Shown: positions 14,658-23,479, counted from the first letter of the stretch. The stretch is DNA of 35,670 nt from Candidatus Mediterraneibacter stercorigallinarum (GCA_019116185.1 DXCD01000232.1:1-35670), one strand, 5' to 3'. Numbers and translations: made by a program. Notes: generated from the letters alone by a model not told the origin.

Positions 14658-16532
14658 TTACGCCGCGAAATTTCCTGTATAAAGCTGATAATATTTTCCT
14701 TTCGCCGCGATCAGCTCATCATGGCTGCCTCGCTCGATGATCCGCCCCTGCTCCATGACCATGATACAGTCTGAATTCTTGATCGTTGACAGCCTGTGGG
14801 CTATGACAAATGTTGTCCTTCCCTTCATGAGGGCATCCATGCCGGCCTGCACGAGCCCTTCTGTCCTGGTGTCAATGGAGGAAGTCGCCTCGTCAAGGAT
14901 CAGCACCGGCGGATCGGCAACCGCGGCCCTTGCGATCGCAAGAAGCTGTCTCTGTCCCTGGCTTAAGTTGCTCCCGTCGCCGGTGAGAACCGTCTGGTAA
15001 CCGTCCGGAAGCCTGCGTATGAAACTGTCTGCATTGGCAAGTTTTGCCGCCGCGATACAGTCCTCATCCGTGGCGTCCAGCTTGCCGTAGCGGATATTAT
15101 CCATGACCGTGCCCGTAAACAGGTGCGTGTCCTGGAGCACCATCCCAAGGGAACGGCGAAGGTCTGGTTTCTTGATCTTATTGATATTAATCCCGTCGTA
15201 ACGGATCTTTCCGTCCTGAATATCGTAGAACCGGTTGATCAGGTTTGTGATCGTTGTCTTCCCGGCTCCGGTAGATCCCACAAGGGCAATCTTCTGCCCG
15301 GGCTCTGCATACATCCGGATATCATGGAGCACCATCTTGTCATCGTCATAGCCAAAGTCCACGCCGTCAAACACAATACCGCCCTCCATCTTCTGATAAG
15401 TCACAGTCCCTTCTGCCTTATGCGGATGCTTCCACGCCCACATTCCTGTACGTACCGGGGACTCTGTCACCGTGCCGTCCGGATTCTCTTTTGCATTGAC
15501 CAGCTCTACATATCCGTGGTCCTCTTCCGGCTTCTCGTCCAGAAGCTCGAACACTCTCTCAGCTCCGGCTGCTGCCATGACGATGGAGTTCATCTGCTGG
15601 CTGATCTGTGTGATCGGCTGTGTAAAGTTCTTGTTCAGCCCTACAAATGCGATGACCGTTCCCACTGTCATTCCGCTCACTCCGTTCAGCGCCAGAAGCG
15701 CTCCGATCACCGCGCAGAGCACGTAGCTTAAATTTCCGATATTAGCATTGATCGGCATGAGCAGGTTGGCATAACGGTTTGCCTTATCCGCGCTGTCCCT
15801 TAACTGATCGTTCAGCTTTTTAAAATCAGCGACTGCCTGTTCCTCGTGGCAGAATACTTTGACAACCTTCTGCCCGTCCATCATTTCCTCGATAAATCCG
15901 TCCACATTCCCCAGATCTTTCTGCTGCTTCTGGAAATATTTCCCGGACAGTCCCGAGAACACGGTGGTCACCTTCAGCATAACGAGCGACATGGCAAGCG
16001 TAATGATTGTCAGCGGGATATTCAGCACCAGCATGGAAATCAGCGTCGCCGCAAGCGTTGCCGCGGAGTTAATGATCTGAGGGATACTCTGGCTGAAGAG
16101 CTGGCGCAGTGTATCCACGTCATTTGTATACACTGACATAATATCGCCGTGGGCATGTGTGTCAAAATATTTGATGGGCAGGGATTCCATGTTTGCAAAA
16201 AGCTCGTCACGGAATTTCCGCATCGTTCCCTGGCTTACATTTACCATGATCCTGTTGTATGCATATGACGCGGCAATCCCCACGATATAGAATACGACGA
16301 TCCCCATAAGCGCCTGTGCCAGCGGGGCGAAATCAGGATTCGCCGTATCCAGCAGAGGCATGATGTAATCATCCACCAGAGACTGGACAAACAGCATTCC
16401 CTGCATGGTGGCAAACGCGCCGATGATAATACAGATCACAACGACAAGGAACGAAAATTTGTAGTTTTTCACCATGTATGTCAGCAGACGTTTCAGGACA
16501 TACAATGAGGATATTTTTTTCTTATCTTTCAT
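14658..16532 (-). CDS. ABC exporter half-transporter with canonical ATP site
   Basis: This is a membrane exporter subunit of 624 residues, with six membrane helices in the N-terminal half and an ATPase domain from about 385. Walker A is GSTGAGKTT at 419-427, the signature is LSQGQ at 523-527, Walker B is LILDEAT with the catalytic glutamate at 548, and the H-loop histidine is at 579. The signature departs from LSGGQ. A 40-residue linker (about 345-384) between membrane and ATPase domains is longer than usual. I chose the start at 16532 because AAGGAGA precedes it; a longer frame starts at 16565. With the next gene it probably forms a heterodimer, exporting an unknown drug or lipid. Confidence 0.93.
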   Translation of the reverse strand: MKDKKKISSLYVLKRLLTYMVKNYKFSFLVVVICIIIGAFATMQGMLFVQSLVDDYIMPLLDTANPDFAPLAQALMGIVVFYIVGIAASYAYNRIMVNVSQGTMRKFRDELFANMESLPIKYFDTHAHGDIMSVYTNDVDTLRQLFSQSIPQIINSAATLAATLISMLVLNIPLTIITLAMSLVMLKVTTVFSGLSGKYFQKQQKDLGNVDGFIEEMMDGQKVVKVFCHEEQAVADFKKLNDQLRDSADKANRYANLLMPINANIGNLSYVLCAVIGALLALNGVSGMTVGTVIAFVGLNKNFTQPITQISQQMNSIVMAAAGAERVFELLDEKPEEDHGYVELVNAKENPDGTVTESPVRTGMWAWKHPHKAEGTVTYQKMEGGIVFDGVDFGYDDDKMVLHDIRMYAEPGQKIALVGSTGAGKTTITNLINRFYDIQDGKIRYDGININKIKKPDLRRSLGMVLQDTHLFTGTVMDNIRYGKLDATDEDCIAAAKLANADSFIRRLPDGYQTVLTGDGSNLSQGQRQLLAIARAAVADPPVLILDEATSSIDTRTEGLVQAGMDALMKGRTTFVIAHRLSTIKNSDCIMVMEQGRIIERGSHDELIAAKGKYYQLYTGNFAA

Positions 16533-16582
16533 TTCTGCACTCTCCTTTCCGCAAATACGATGCAAAAAGCATCATCCTGTCA

Positions 16583-18322
16583 TCAGGCCGCATTGTCGAA
16601 ATCTCCGCCGCCCTGAGTCTGCGACTCATAGATATCCCGGTAGATCTCGTTGTTTTCAAGCAGATGTTCATGCGTGTCAAATCCATTGATCTTCCCATCG
16701 TCCAGGACAAGGATCCGGTCCGCATCCTGCACGCTGGAAACTCTCTGTGCAATAATGATCTTCGTTGTCCCCGGGATGTAAGTCTGGAAAGCGTTCCGGA
16801 TCTTCGCATCCGTCGCCGTATCCACGGCGCTGGTAGAATCATCAAGGATCAGCACTTTCGGCTTCTTAAGCAGGGCCCTTGCAATACACAGCCTCTGCTT
16901 CTGCCCGCCGGAGACATTCGTGCCGCCCCGCTCGATCCAAGTATCATATCCTTTCGGCAGCCGGTCAATAAACTCAGACGCGCATGCAGCCTCGCACGCG
17001 GTCCTGCATTCTTCTTCTGAAGCGTCTTCATTCCCCCAGCGCAGATTGTCCAGGATCGTGCCTGAGAAGAGCACATTCTTCTGAAGCACCACGGAGACTT
17101 CATGTCTCAGCACTTCCATATCATATTGCCGGACATCCCGTCCGCCGACCTTCACCGTGCCCTCCGACGCGTCATAAAGACGGCTGATCAGATTGACCAG
17201 GCTGGACTTTCCGCATCCGGTGCCGCCGATAATGCCGATCGTTTCACCGGATTTGATATGCAGGTCAATATCCTCCAGAGTATCCTCACCGGTCCCATGT
17301 TTATAGGCAAAGCTCACATGGTCAAAATCAATGCTTCCGTCCGGCACTTCCATGACCGGATTCTCCGGATTGTGGAGTTCAGGCTTCTCATTGAGCACTT
17401 CTGAGATACGCCGGATGCTGGCAGAGCTCATGGTTACCATGACAAAGACCATGGACAGCATCATCAGAGACATCATAACAGACATAATATAACTGAACAG
17501 AGACGTAATGTCTCCTGTGCTCATGCTGCCCGCGACGATAAACTGCGCCCCGAACCATGAAACCGCGGTGATGCACCCGTAGACAACCAGCATCATCACC
17601 GGATTGTTCAGCGCCAGCAGTGCTTCTGCCTTCACGAACAGACGGTAAAGATGGTCCGCTGCTTTCCGGAATTTGTCGTTTTCATAATCTTCTCTTACAT
17701 ACGCCTTTACTACGCGGATCGCTGTTACATTTTCCTGCACGCTTGCATTGAGGTCGTCATACCGGTCAAACACTTCCCGGAATACAGAAGAAGACCTTTT
17801 CATGATCACTGCAAGTACCACCGCAAGGAAACACAGCGCCGCCAGAAATACAAGGCTTAAATTCCGGTTGATCAGGAAACACATGACCATACTGCTGACC
17901 AGCATCAGCGGCGCCCTCACCGCGATGCGGATGATCATCTGAAATGCATTCTGCAGATTGGTCACATCCGTTGTCATCCTTGTGACCAGTCCCGCTGTAC
18001 TGAATTTGTCGATATTGGAAAAAGAATAGTCCTGCACGCGGATGTACATGCTCTCTCTTAAATTGCAGGCAAATCCCGACGACGCGCTGGCTGCGAATTT
18101 TCCTGCCATGGCTCCCGAGAAGAGGCTTACCACCGCCATCACCAGCATCAGAACGCCGTACTTTAATATTGCCGGCATATCGGACCGTTCCAGTCCGTTG
18201 TCAATGATCAGCGCAGTAATAAAAGGAAGCAGCACTTCCATGATCACTTCCAAGATTGTGAATCCCATCGTAAGAAACGTGTCCCTTTTATACTGCCTCA
18301 GCTGCTTAAGAACAGTTTTCAT
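16583..18322 (-). CDS. ABC exporter half-transporter with degenerate ATP site
   Basis: This is the partner subunit, 579 residues, with six membrane helices and an ATPase domain from about 330. Walker A is GGTGCGKS at 366-373 and the signature is a good VSGGQ at 470-474. The Walker B catalytic glutamate is replaced by aspartate (LILDDST, D495) and the H-loop histidine by glutamine (AQR, Q526). These two changes are the known marks of the degenerate half in heterodimeric exporters such as TM287/288 and LmrCD. It is transcribed from the marR gene, with which it shares an ATGA overlap, and is followed 50 bases later by the canonical partner. Confidence 0.93.
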   Translation of the reverse strand: MKTVLKQLRQYKRDTFLTMGFTILEVIMEVLLPFITALIIDNGLERSDMPAILKYGVLMLVMAVVSLFSGAMAGKFAASASSGFACNLRESMYIRVQDYSFSNIDKFSTAGLVTRMTTDVTNLQNAFQMIIRIAVRAPLMLVSSMVMCFLINRNLSLVFLAALCFLAVVLAVIMKRSSSVFREVFDRYDDLNASVQENVTAIRVVKAYVREDYENDKFRKAADHLYRLFVKAEALLALNNPVMMLVVYGCITAVSWFGAQFIVAGSMSTGDITSLFSYIMSVMMSLMMLSMVFVMVTMSSASIRRISEVLNEKPELHNPENPVMEVPDGSIDFDHVSFAYKHGTGEDTLEDIDLHIKSGETIGIIGGTGCGKSSLVNLISRLYDASEGTVKVGGRDVRQYDMEVLRHEVSVVLQKNVLFSGTILDNLRWGNEDASEEECRTACEAACASEFIDRLPKGYDTWIERGGTNVSGGQKQRLCIARALLKKPKVLILDDSTSAVDTATDAKIRNAFQTYIPGTTKIIIAQRVSSVQDADRILVLDDGKINGFDTHEHLLENNEIYRDIYESQTQGGGDFDNAA

Positions 18323-18783
18323 ACCATAACCTCCTGTCTGTCTTCTATTTTGCTTAATCTTTTCAGGATCTTATGCTCCAGTTCCCACAATCGCTGCTTC
18401 TCCACTCTGTCCAGCCCGCTGCAGATCTCAGATTCCATCCGCTCTGCCTGTCGGAGCAGTTCGCCGCTTTCTGCCGAGAGCTTCTCAGTGGGGAGTACCT
18501 TTTTCCTCCTGACATCCCCTGGGTTTTCCCGGAAGCACAAATATCCTTTTTCCCTGAGTTTTTTCACAAGGACGGACAGTGTTGCCTTGGAGATCCCGAT
18601 CTCATGACACAGTTCTGTGATATAGGTCCCCCCGGGATGATGCCGCAGGATATATATCAGAAAATAGACCTGCGTGCCGCTCATATCCTGTTTTCTCAGA
18701 TCTTTTTCCAGCCGCGCTTCAAGATCAATGTTAATCTTCTTCATCAAAAAGAGCAGTTCTTCTTCCCGAAATTCTTCTGTCAT
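18319..18783 (-). CDS. MarR family transcriptional regulator
   Basis: This 154-residue winged-helix regulator has the central HTH in YITELCHEIGISKATLSVLVKKLREKGYL, followed by the wing (RENPGDVRRKKV). It is the first gene of the operon with the two ABC exporter genes and overlaps the first by ATGA. It very likely represses that operon and is released by a small molecule. I chose the start at 18783, where AGGAGGT lies 12 bases upstream; a longer frame would begin at 18840 without a ribosome site. An operator-like array of ACTGTT half-sites lies just upstream. Confidence 0.9.
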   Translation of the reverse strand: MTEEFREEELLFLMKKINIDLEARLEKDLRKQDMSGTQVYFLIYILRHHPGGTYITELCHEIGISKATLSVLVKKLREKGYLCFRENPGDVRRKKVLPTEKLSAESGELLRQAERMESEICSGLDRVEKQRLWELEHKILKRLSKIEDRQEVMV

Positions 18784-18842
18784 CTTCTCTTTCGCACCTC
18801 CTGTCGCAATGTTCACAGATGCAGGACAGGGAAAAGTCACGC

Positions 18843-18879
18843 ACTGTTTACGTCCGAACAGTTTGTTTGCTTACTGTTC
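18843..18879. promoter_or_regulatory. Candidate MarR operator
   Basis: Three ACTGTT half-sites alternate in direction: ACTGTT at 18843-18848, AACAGT at 18857-18862 and ACTGTT at 18873-18878. The last two extend to a perfect GAACAGT-N10-ACTGTTC. They lie between the predicted marR transcription start (about 18885) and its start codon, where binding would block the operon. Confidence 0.6.
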
Positions 18880-18891
18880 CGTCCAGTAATG

Positions 18892-18920
18892 ATTCTACTG
18901 CGGTTCCTATTGAATGTGAA
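18892..18920 (-). promoter_or_regulatory. Promoter of the marR-exporter operon
   Basis: On the minus strand TTCACA (plus 18915-18920) and TAGAAT (18892-18897) are separated by 17 bases. Its -35 shares base 18915 with the -35 of the divergent lysR promoter. Confidence 0.6.
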
Positions 18921-18938
18921 ATTCAAAGATGTTATAAT
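18910..18938 (+). promoter_or_regulatory. Promoter of the lysR gene
   Basis: TTGAAT at 18910-18915 and TATAAT at 18933-18938 are 17 bases apart. Predicted +1 is near 18945, inside the palindrome at 18938-18958, leaving an 80-base leader before the lysR ATG. Confidence 0.65.
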
Positions 18939-18970
18939 CTATAAATAACTTTTATAGATCTCTATAAATA
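18938..18970. promoter_or_regulatory. Candidate LysR-type operator with a third half-site
   Basis: TCTATAAA (18938-18945), five bases, then TTTATAGA (18951-18958) form a perfect inverted repeat that contains the T-N11-A pattern of LysR boxes. A further copy, TCTATAAATA, lies at 18961-18970 and repeats 18938-18947. The site covers the lysR start point, which fits autorepression. Confidence 0.6.
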
Positions 18971-19023
18971 TTCTGTTATATGCACTTTTCTGAAAAATTA
19001 TCAACATAAAAAAGAGGGATATT

Positions 19024-19905
19024 ATGAATACAATACAGCTTGAATGCTTTATCGCTGTTGCGCAGCACCTGAATTTTTCAAGAGCATCAGAAGAACTTAA
19101 GATCACGCAGCCGGCCGTCAGCCATCAGATCCGGACACTTGAAGAAGAACTGGATGTCAAATTATTTAAACGCACGAGCAAGGAAGTCTCCCTCACTCCC
19201 GAGGGCATCCAGTTCCTGCCCGATGCAGAACTCATTCTCAAGACCGCGCTTTCAGCCAAAGAACGGCTGGGAAGGCATGAGGTCATGATCCCCTTTGAAG
19301 TGGGCTGCCATAACCACATGGAACTGCGCCTGCTCCCGGACATATTCAGAGCGCTCGCCGCAGAGTTCCCGCCGCTGCGCCCCTCGGTCCGCATCGATCC
19401 CTTTCCGTCCCTTCTCGGACTGGTAGAAAACAAGAAACTTCACGCGGCTTTTGGCACAAAAGAAGGACAGAAAAAGTCCTCTCTTTATTTCAAAGAACTT
19501 TGTTCTGTCCCCATCGCCTGCGTCTGCTCCCCGGAACATCCGCTGGCCCGATATGAAACCCTTACCAAAAATCAGCTGACCGGCAGCTTTATCGCCTGCT
19601 CTCCCCGGCAGGTCACAGCCCCGGTCTTTGCCATCCAGAGCAGGGTCTTGTCCCACCTTGCTCCCGAGCAGCAGTACTTCACCGAAAACATTGAGAGCGC
19701 TTTTACCCTCGCCAAGGCACAGCTCGGATACACTCTGTACACAGACGTGCCTCAGATCAGAGAACCCGGGCTCTGCTATATTCCGGTCACAGATCTGCCC
19801 TGCCTTTCCTTTGGGGTGTATTACCGGTATGACAATGACCATCCCGTGCTCCGGCGGTTTCTGAATCTGTGCGGGGAATCTGGATTTCACCTTCGGTTTT
19901 TCTGA
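19024..19905 (+). CDS. LysR family transcriptional regulator
   Basis: This 293-residue regulator has a classical winged HTH at residues 1-60 (LECFIAVAQHLNFSRASEELKITQPAVSHQIRTLEEEL) and a periplasmic-binding-protein-like effector domain from about 88. Its target is unknown, because the divergent neighbours have their own MarR. The start follows AGAGGGA. The 3' end overlaps the convergent coaX gene by 19 bases, with no terminator between them. Confidence 0.93.
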   Translation: MNTIQLECFIAVAQHLNFSRASEELKITQPAVSHQIRTLEEELDVKLFKRTSKEVSLTPEGIQFLPDAELILKTALSAKERLGRHEVMIPFEVGCHNHMELRLLPDIFRALAAEFPPLRPSVRIDPFPSLLGLVENKKLHAAFGTKEGQKKSSLYFKELCSVPIACVCSPEHPLARYETLTKNQLTGSFIACSPRQVTAPVFAIQSRVLSHLAPEQQYFTENIESAFTLAKAQLGYTLYTDVPQIREPGLCYIPVTDLPCLSFGVYYRYDNDHPVLRRFLNLCGESGFHLRFF

Positions 19906-20654
19906 TAGATCACTGCCAATCCTTTGAGCAGCAGATCTTCATCCAGCGTGATCTCCCGCCGGCAGTGCGGCACGATCTTCCCCGCAAGCCCTCCGGTCGC
20001 CACCACAGTGACGTCTCCGTCCAGCTCTTCCGAGAGCCGGTCGATAATGCCGTCCATCGCGGCCGCGGCGCTGTATATGGTCCCGCTCTTCATGCACTCT
20101 GCCGTATTTTTCCCGATGATATGCTCCGGCGCTTCCAGGCTGATGCCGCCGAGCTGGGATGTATTTGCGGTAAGAGAGTCCAGGGATACTCCGATCCCAG
20201 GATAGATCATGCCTCCAATATAATTTTTATTTTTATCGATCACGCAGACTGTATTCGCCGTCCCCATGTCAAAGATAAGCAGGGGAACCGGATACTCTGC
20301 AATCGCTGCCACGGAATCCACGACCAGGTCGCTCCCGAGCTGTGCCGGGTTGTCGATCCGGATATTCAGCCCGGTCTTAATGCCGGCTCCTACGACCAGC
20401 GGTTCTTTCTTCAGGATCTTCTCAACCGCAAGCTTTACCACCGTAGTGATCTGTGGCACCACGGATGAGATAATCCCTCCCTCAAGATCTGTTCTTTTTA
20501 TATGATAGATATCCAGCACATTTTTAATATCGATCGCATACTCCAGTTCTGTCTTTGTCCGCACCGTGGAAAGCCGCTCAACGAAAATACATTCTTTCCC
20601 GTCAATGCATCCGATGACAATGTTCGTATTTCCGATATCAATAGCCAAGATCAT
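19887..20654 (-). CDS. coaX: Type III pantothenate kinase
   Basis: This enzyme phosphorylates pantothenate to 4'-phosphopantothenate, the first step of CoA synthesis. It has 255 residues. The ATP-binding DIGNTN is at 5-10, and GSDLVVDSVAA, FDMGTANTVCVID and GGMIYPGIGVSLDSL follow in the order typical of CoaX. Type III kinases are not inhibited by CoA and need a monovalent cation (family knowledge). The start overlaps the end of the ECF transporter gene by 17 bases, so the two are coupled. Together with coaBC upstream this makes a CoA gene cluster. Confidence 0.96.
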   Translation of the reverse strand: MILAIDIGNTNIVIGCIDGKECIFVERLSTVRTKTELEYAIDIKNVLDIYHIKRTDLEGGIISSVVPQITTVVKLAVEKILKKEPLVVGAGIKTGLNIRIDNPAQLGSDLVVDSVAAIAEYPVPLLIFDMGTANTVCVIDKNKNYIGGMIYPGIGVSLDSLTANTSQLGGISLEAPEHIIGKNTAECMKSGTIYSAAAAMDGIIDRLSEELDGDVTVVATGGLAGKIVPHCRREITLDEDLLLKGLAVIYQKNRR

Positions 20655-21399
20655 TTCTTAAGCCCAGCCTTTCTCTGACATTTTTCTTCAGAAGCACCCG
20701 TCCGATGAGCAGGGTCAGCACCCCTGCCACGATAGCTTCCGGCACGCCGTTAATGCCGATCACTGACAGGATAAACGTGTACACCGCTGATACCGCAACT
20801 TCATTTGCCGCGGCATAAGCTTCTCTGAAAAATACGAAGATCAGGTTCATGACCAGAAGGGTGTTGACCAGCGCGCCGCTCACGCCTGCCAGAACAAGCC
20901 CCACGCTGGAGATGCCGCTCTTTCTCTTTACCAGATCCTTTGTAAGCCACATCACGAATTTATACACATAATACGGCACGATTCCGACCAGGATTCGTGG
21001 TACAAAGCATATAATGATGCTTCCCAGCCCTCCGCTCACGTCTCCGATGCTGTAAAAGGGCGTAAATACAAACGACGTCGGCGTAGGGTTCATCGTGTTG
21101 TTGATAAAGCTTGTCAGCCCGAAGAGAAATCCCAGCGCCGCGCCTTTCTTCGGTCCCATCAGAAGCGAAGCTATGATGACCGGCACATGGATGATCGTTG
21201 CCCTTGTGAATCCAAGCGGGATATAGCCGAGAAAGGGGGTAAACGCCATGATGCATATCACTGCACCGAATATCGCCACCTGGACCATGCTCATCGTGCT
21301 GAATCTGCTCCCTGACTGTACACTGCCGGACTGATTCCGGCTGTTGTCAGTCTGTTCCACTGCTGCATTTTCTGAATTATAATTTCCTGAATGATTCAT
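20638..21399 (-). CDS. ECF transporter S component, probably pantothenate-specific
   Basis: This is the substrate-binding membrane subunit of an energy-coupling-factor importer, 253 residues with about six membrane helices. The core begins STMSMVQVAIFGAVICIMAF, followed by YIPLGFTRATIIHVPVIIASLLMGPKKGA, a pattern typical of ECF S proteins. An Asn/Ser/Gln-rich tail of about 40 residues precedes the first helix, which is unusual. The start at 21399 has AGGAGG 6 bases upstream. The shared ATPases (EcfA, EcfA', EcfT) are not in the window. The pantothenate assignment rests on its coupling to coaX and its position after coaBC. Confidence 0.85.
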   Translation of the reverse strand: MNHSGNYNSENAAVEQTDNSRNQSGSVQSGSRFSTMSMVQVAIFGAVICIMAFTPFLGYIPLGFTRATIIHVPVIIASLLMGPKKGAALGFLFGLTSFINNTMNPTPTSFVFTPFYSIGDVSGGLGSIIICFVPRILVGIVPYYVYKFVMWLTKDLVKRKSGISSVGLVLAGVSGALVNTLLVMNLIFVFFREAYAAANEVAVSAVYTFILSVIGINGVPEAIVAGVLTLLIGRVLLKKNVRERLGLRNDLGY

Positions 21400-21500
21400 A
21401 ATTGCCTCCTTGTTATCATTCCCATAAGGGATACAATACATTTGGCACAGTAAAGAATTCTGTCCCTTTGTTCAATTGTTCCGTTCGTGATCCGTCGCCC

Positions 21501-22697
21501 TTACAGCGCCCGCGCCGCAAGGATCTTGTCAATGATCTGTGAGGCTGTCTCCTCCTTTGACATTTTCCCGAGTGAGATCTCCTCATCTTCCGTGATCATG
21601 GTCACCACGTTCGTATCACCGCCAAATCCCGCGCCTTCCACTCTCAGGCTGTTTGCCACGATCATGTCCACATGCTTTTTCTTCAGCTTCTGCCGCGCGT
21701 TCTTGATCAGATCCTCTGTCTCCATGGCAAAGCCGCACAGGAACTGCCCCGGTCTTTTATTCTGTCCCAGATACGCCAGGATATCGTCTGTCCGCTCCAG
21801 TTCCAGCGTCAGTTCTCCGTCCTTTTTCTTCATCTTCTCGCTGCTCACGGTCTTTGGGCGGTAATCCGCCACTGCGGCCGCTTTGATGATGATGTCCTGT
21901 TCTGCGGCATGTCCGGTCACTGCCTCATACATTTCTTTTGCGGATTTTACATCCACCGTGTTGACAAACCACGGTTTCTCCAGTGCGGTCGGCCCGCTCA
22001 CGAGCGTAACGTCCGCGCCGCGCCGCGCGCACACCTTGGCGATGGCATATCCCATCTTTCCTGTTGAGTGGTTTGTGATATAGCGCACCGGGTCCACTGC
22101 TTCCTGTGTCGGTCCCGCTGTCACAAGGACTTTGAGTCCTTTCATATCCTTCTCGCAGGCGATCTCCTGAAGGATATATTCAAGCAGCAGCTCCGGTTCC
22201 GGCATCTTCCCAGCCCCGGTATCTCCGCACGCCAGATATCCCACAGCCGGACTGATGACTTCATATCCGTACTTTTCAAGAATCTTCATGTTGTCCTGCA
22301 CAATCGGATTCTCGAACATGTTCGTGTTCATTGCCGGCGCGATAATCTTCCGGCATCTGCACGCCATGACAGTGGTCGTCAGCATATCGTCCGCAATTCC
22401 GTGGGCGATCTTGCCGATCACATTGGCGCTTGCCGGTGCGACCATCACCACGTCCGCCTTCTTCGCCAGAGACACATGCTCCACACTGTACTCAAAGTTC
22501 CGGTCAAATGTGTCTACCAGACATTTATTGCCGGTCAGAGTCTCAAAAGTAATGGGATTGATAAAATTCACCGCATTCTGCGTCATCAGCACATGCACAT
22601 CTGCATTCAGTTTCTTCAGGGCGCTCGCCAGAGATGCTGTCTTGTACGCCGCGATACTGCCCGTGACTCCAAGCAGAACTGTCTTTCCGGTCAGCAT
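21501..22697 (-). CDS. coaBC: Bifunctional phosphopantothenoylcysteine decarboxylase / phosphopantothenate--cysteine ligase
   Basis: This enzyme joins cysteine to phosphopantothenate (CoaB) and decarboxylates the product to phosphopantetheine (CoaC). It has 398 residues. The N-terminal flavoprotein domain has GVTGSIAAYK, the active-site histidine near H74 (VEHVSLA), and the substrate motif PAMNTNMF. The ligase domain starts around 185 with VLVTAGPTQEAVDPVRYITNHSTGKMG and includes KAAAVADYRP. I chose the start at 22697 because AAGGGGGAA precedes it and LTGKTVLLGVTGSIAA is the family N-terminus. It is first in the coaBC-ECF-coaX group. Confidence 0.96.
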   Translation of the reverse strand: MLTGKTVLLGVTGSIAAYKTASLASALKKLNADVHVLMTQNAVNFINPITFETLTGNKCLVDTFDRNFEYSVEHVSLAKKADVVMVAPASANVIGKIAHGIADDMLTTTVMACRCRKIIAPAMNTNMFENPIVQDNMKILEKYGYEVISPAVGYLACGDTGAGKMPEPELLLEYILQEIACEKDMKGLKVLVTAGPTQEAVDPVRYITNHSTGKMGYAIAKVCARRGADVTLVSGPTALEKPWFVNTVDVKSAKEMYEAVTGHAAEQDIIIKAAAVADYRPKTVSSEKMKKKDGELTLELERTDDILAYLGQNKRPGQFLCGFAMETEDLIKNARQKLKKKHVDMIVANSLRVEGAGFGGDTNVVTMITEDEEISLGKMSKEETASQIIDKILAARAL

Positions 22698-22814
22698 AGA
22701 CTTCCCCCTTTCTATGAAATTTGACAGAACCGTATGCGCCCGCCGCCCGGACGCTGTCTTTCGTTTTTGTGTGAACATCCCGCACACAGGTCGGGATTGC
22801 TCCGGTTCCGCTTT

Positions 22815-22843
22815 ATTATATGGCATGGTTCCTGAAAAATCAA
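22815..22843 (-). promoter_or_regulatory. Promoter of the coaBC cluster
   Basis: On the minus strand TTGATT (plus 22838-22843) and TATAAT (22815-22820) are exactly 17 bases apart. The 110-base leader contains a small hairpin, ATCCCG-N9-CGGGAT, of unknown role. Confidence 0.7.
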
Positions 22844-22973
22844 TCAAATGCCCGGCAAATCATGTATATTCCGGCATACACCAGGCACACCAGAGACCGC
22901 CGCGCCTGCATGCATAATTCTCCGGCTGTGCGGACAGAATATGTTTATTATTTCAGAAAGGATGCAGAGAGTT

Positions 22974-23405
22974 ATGGATGAACAGACAAGAAAACTTCTG
23001 GAAGAATGTACGATCGGATGCCAGATGGCCGCGGACAGCCTTCAGCAAATACGCGGTTACATTAAAGATTCCGGTCTTCAGGAGCTGACAGACCAGTATA
23101 CAAAACGCCACGAGAAACTGAGACAGGAAGCAGATGAATGCCTGGCAAAGAGCGGGTACGAACCCAAAGAACCGGGAACGGTTTCCAGCACATTCGCGTG
23201 GTTCACCACGGAGATGAAGCTCACCTTCAACGACGACAACACACAGATCGCCAAACTTCTCATCGACGGATGCAGCATGGGGATCAAGACACTCGGCGAA
23301 CGCAGAAACACGCTGAACCGCGCGGACAAAAAAGCGCTGGACCTGGCAGAAAAAATCATCAAGACAGAAGAAGAACTCATGAAAGAGCTTCAGAAATACC
23401 TGTAA
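22974..23405 (+). CDS. Helical-bundle protein, possibly DUF2383/ferritin-like
   Basis: This 143-residue, highly helical cytosolic protein opens MDEQTRKLLEECTIGCQMAADSL and later reads TFNDDNTQIAKLLIDGCSMGIKTLGERRN. Four amphipathic helices with regularly placed Glu, His and Asp suggest a ferritin-like or DUF2383-type bundle, but I cannot place all the metal ligands. Starts at 22962 and 22974 are possible; the latter has AAAGGA at a wide spacing. It stands divergent to coaBC and 99 bases before the exonuclease gene. Confidence 0.6.
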   Translation: MDEQTRKLLEECTIGCQMAADSLQQIRGYIKDSGLQELTDQYTKRHEKLRQEADECLAKSGYEPKEPGTVSSTFAWFTTEMKLTFNDDNTQIAKLLIDGCSMGIKTLGERRNTLNRADKKALDLAEKIIKTEEELMKELQKYL

Positions 23406-23449
23406 AAAATTTATTTTTCCTTCCAAGCCTTTCTGTCTGCTAAATATGA

Positions 23450-23479
23450 TTGGATTTTCTTGTCCTTATCCTTTATAAT
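23450..23479 (+). promoter_or_regulatory. Weak promoter before the exonuclease gene
   Basis: TTGGAT (23450-23455) and a perfect TATAAT (23474-23479) are 18 bases apart, placing +1 about 20 bases before the start codon at 23505. Confidence 0.45.
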
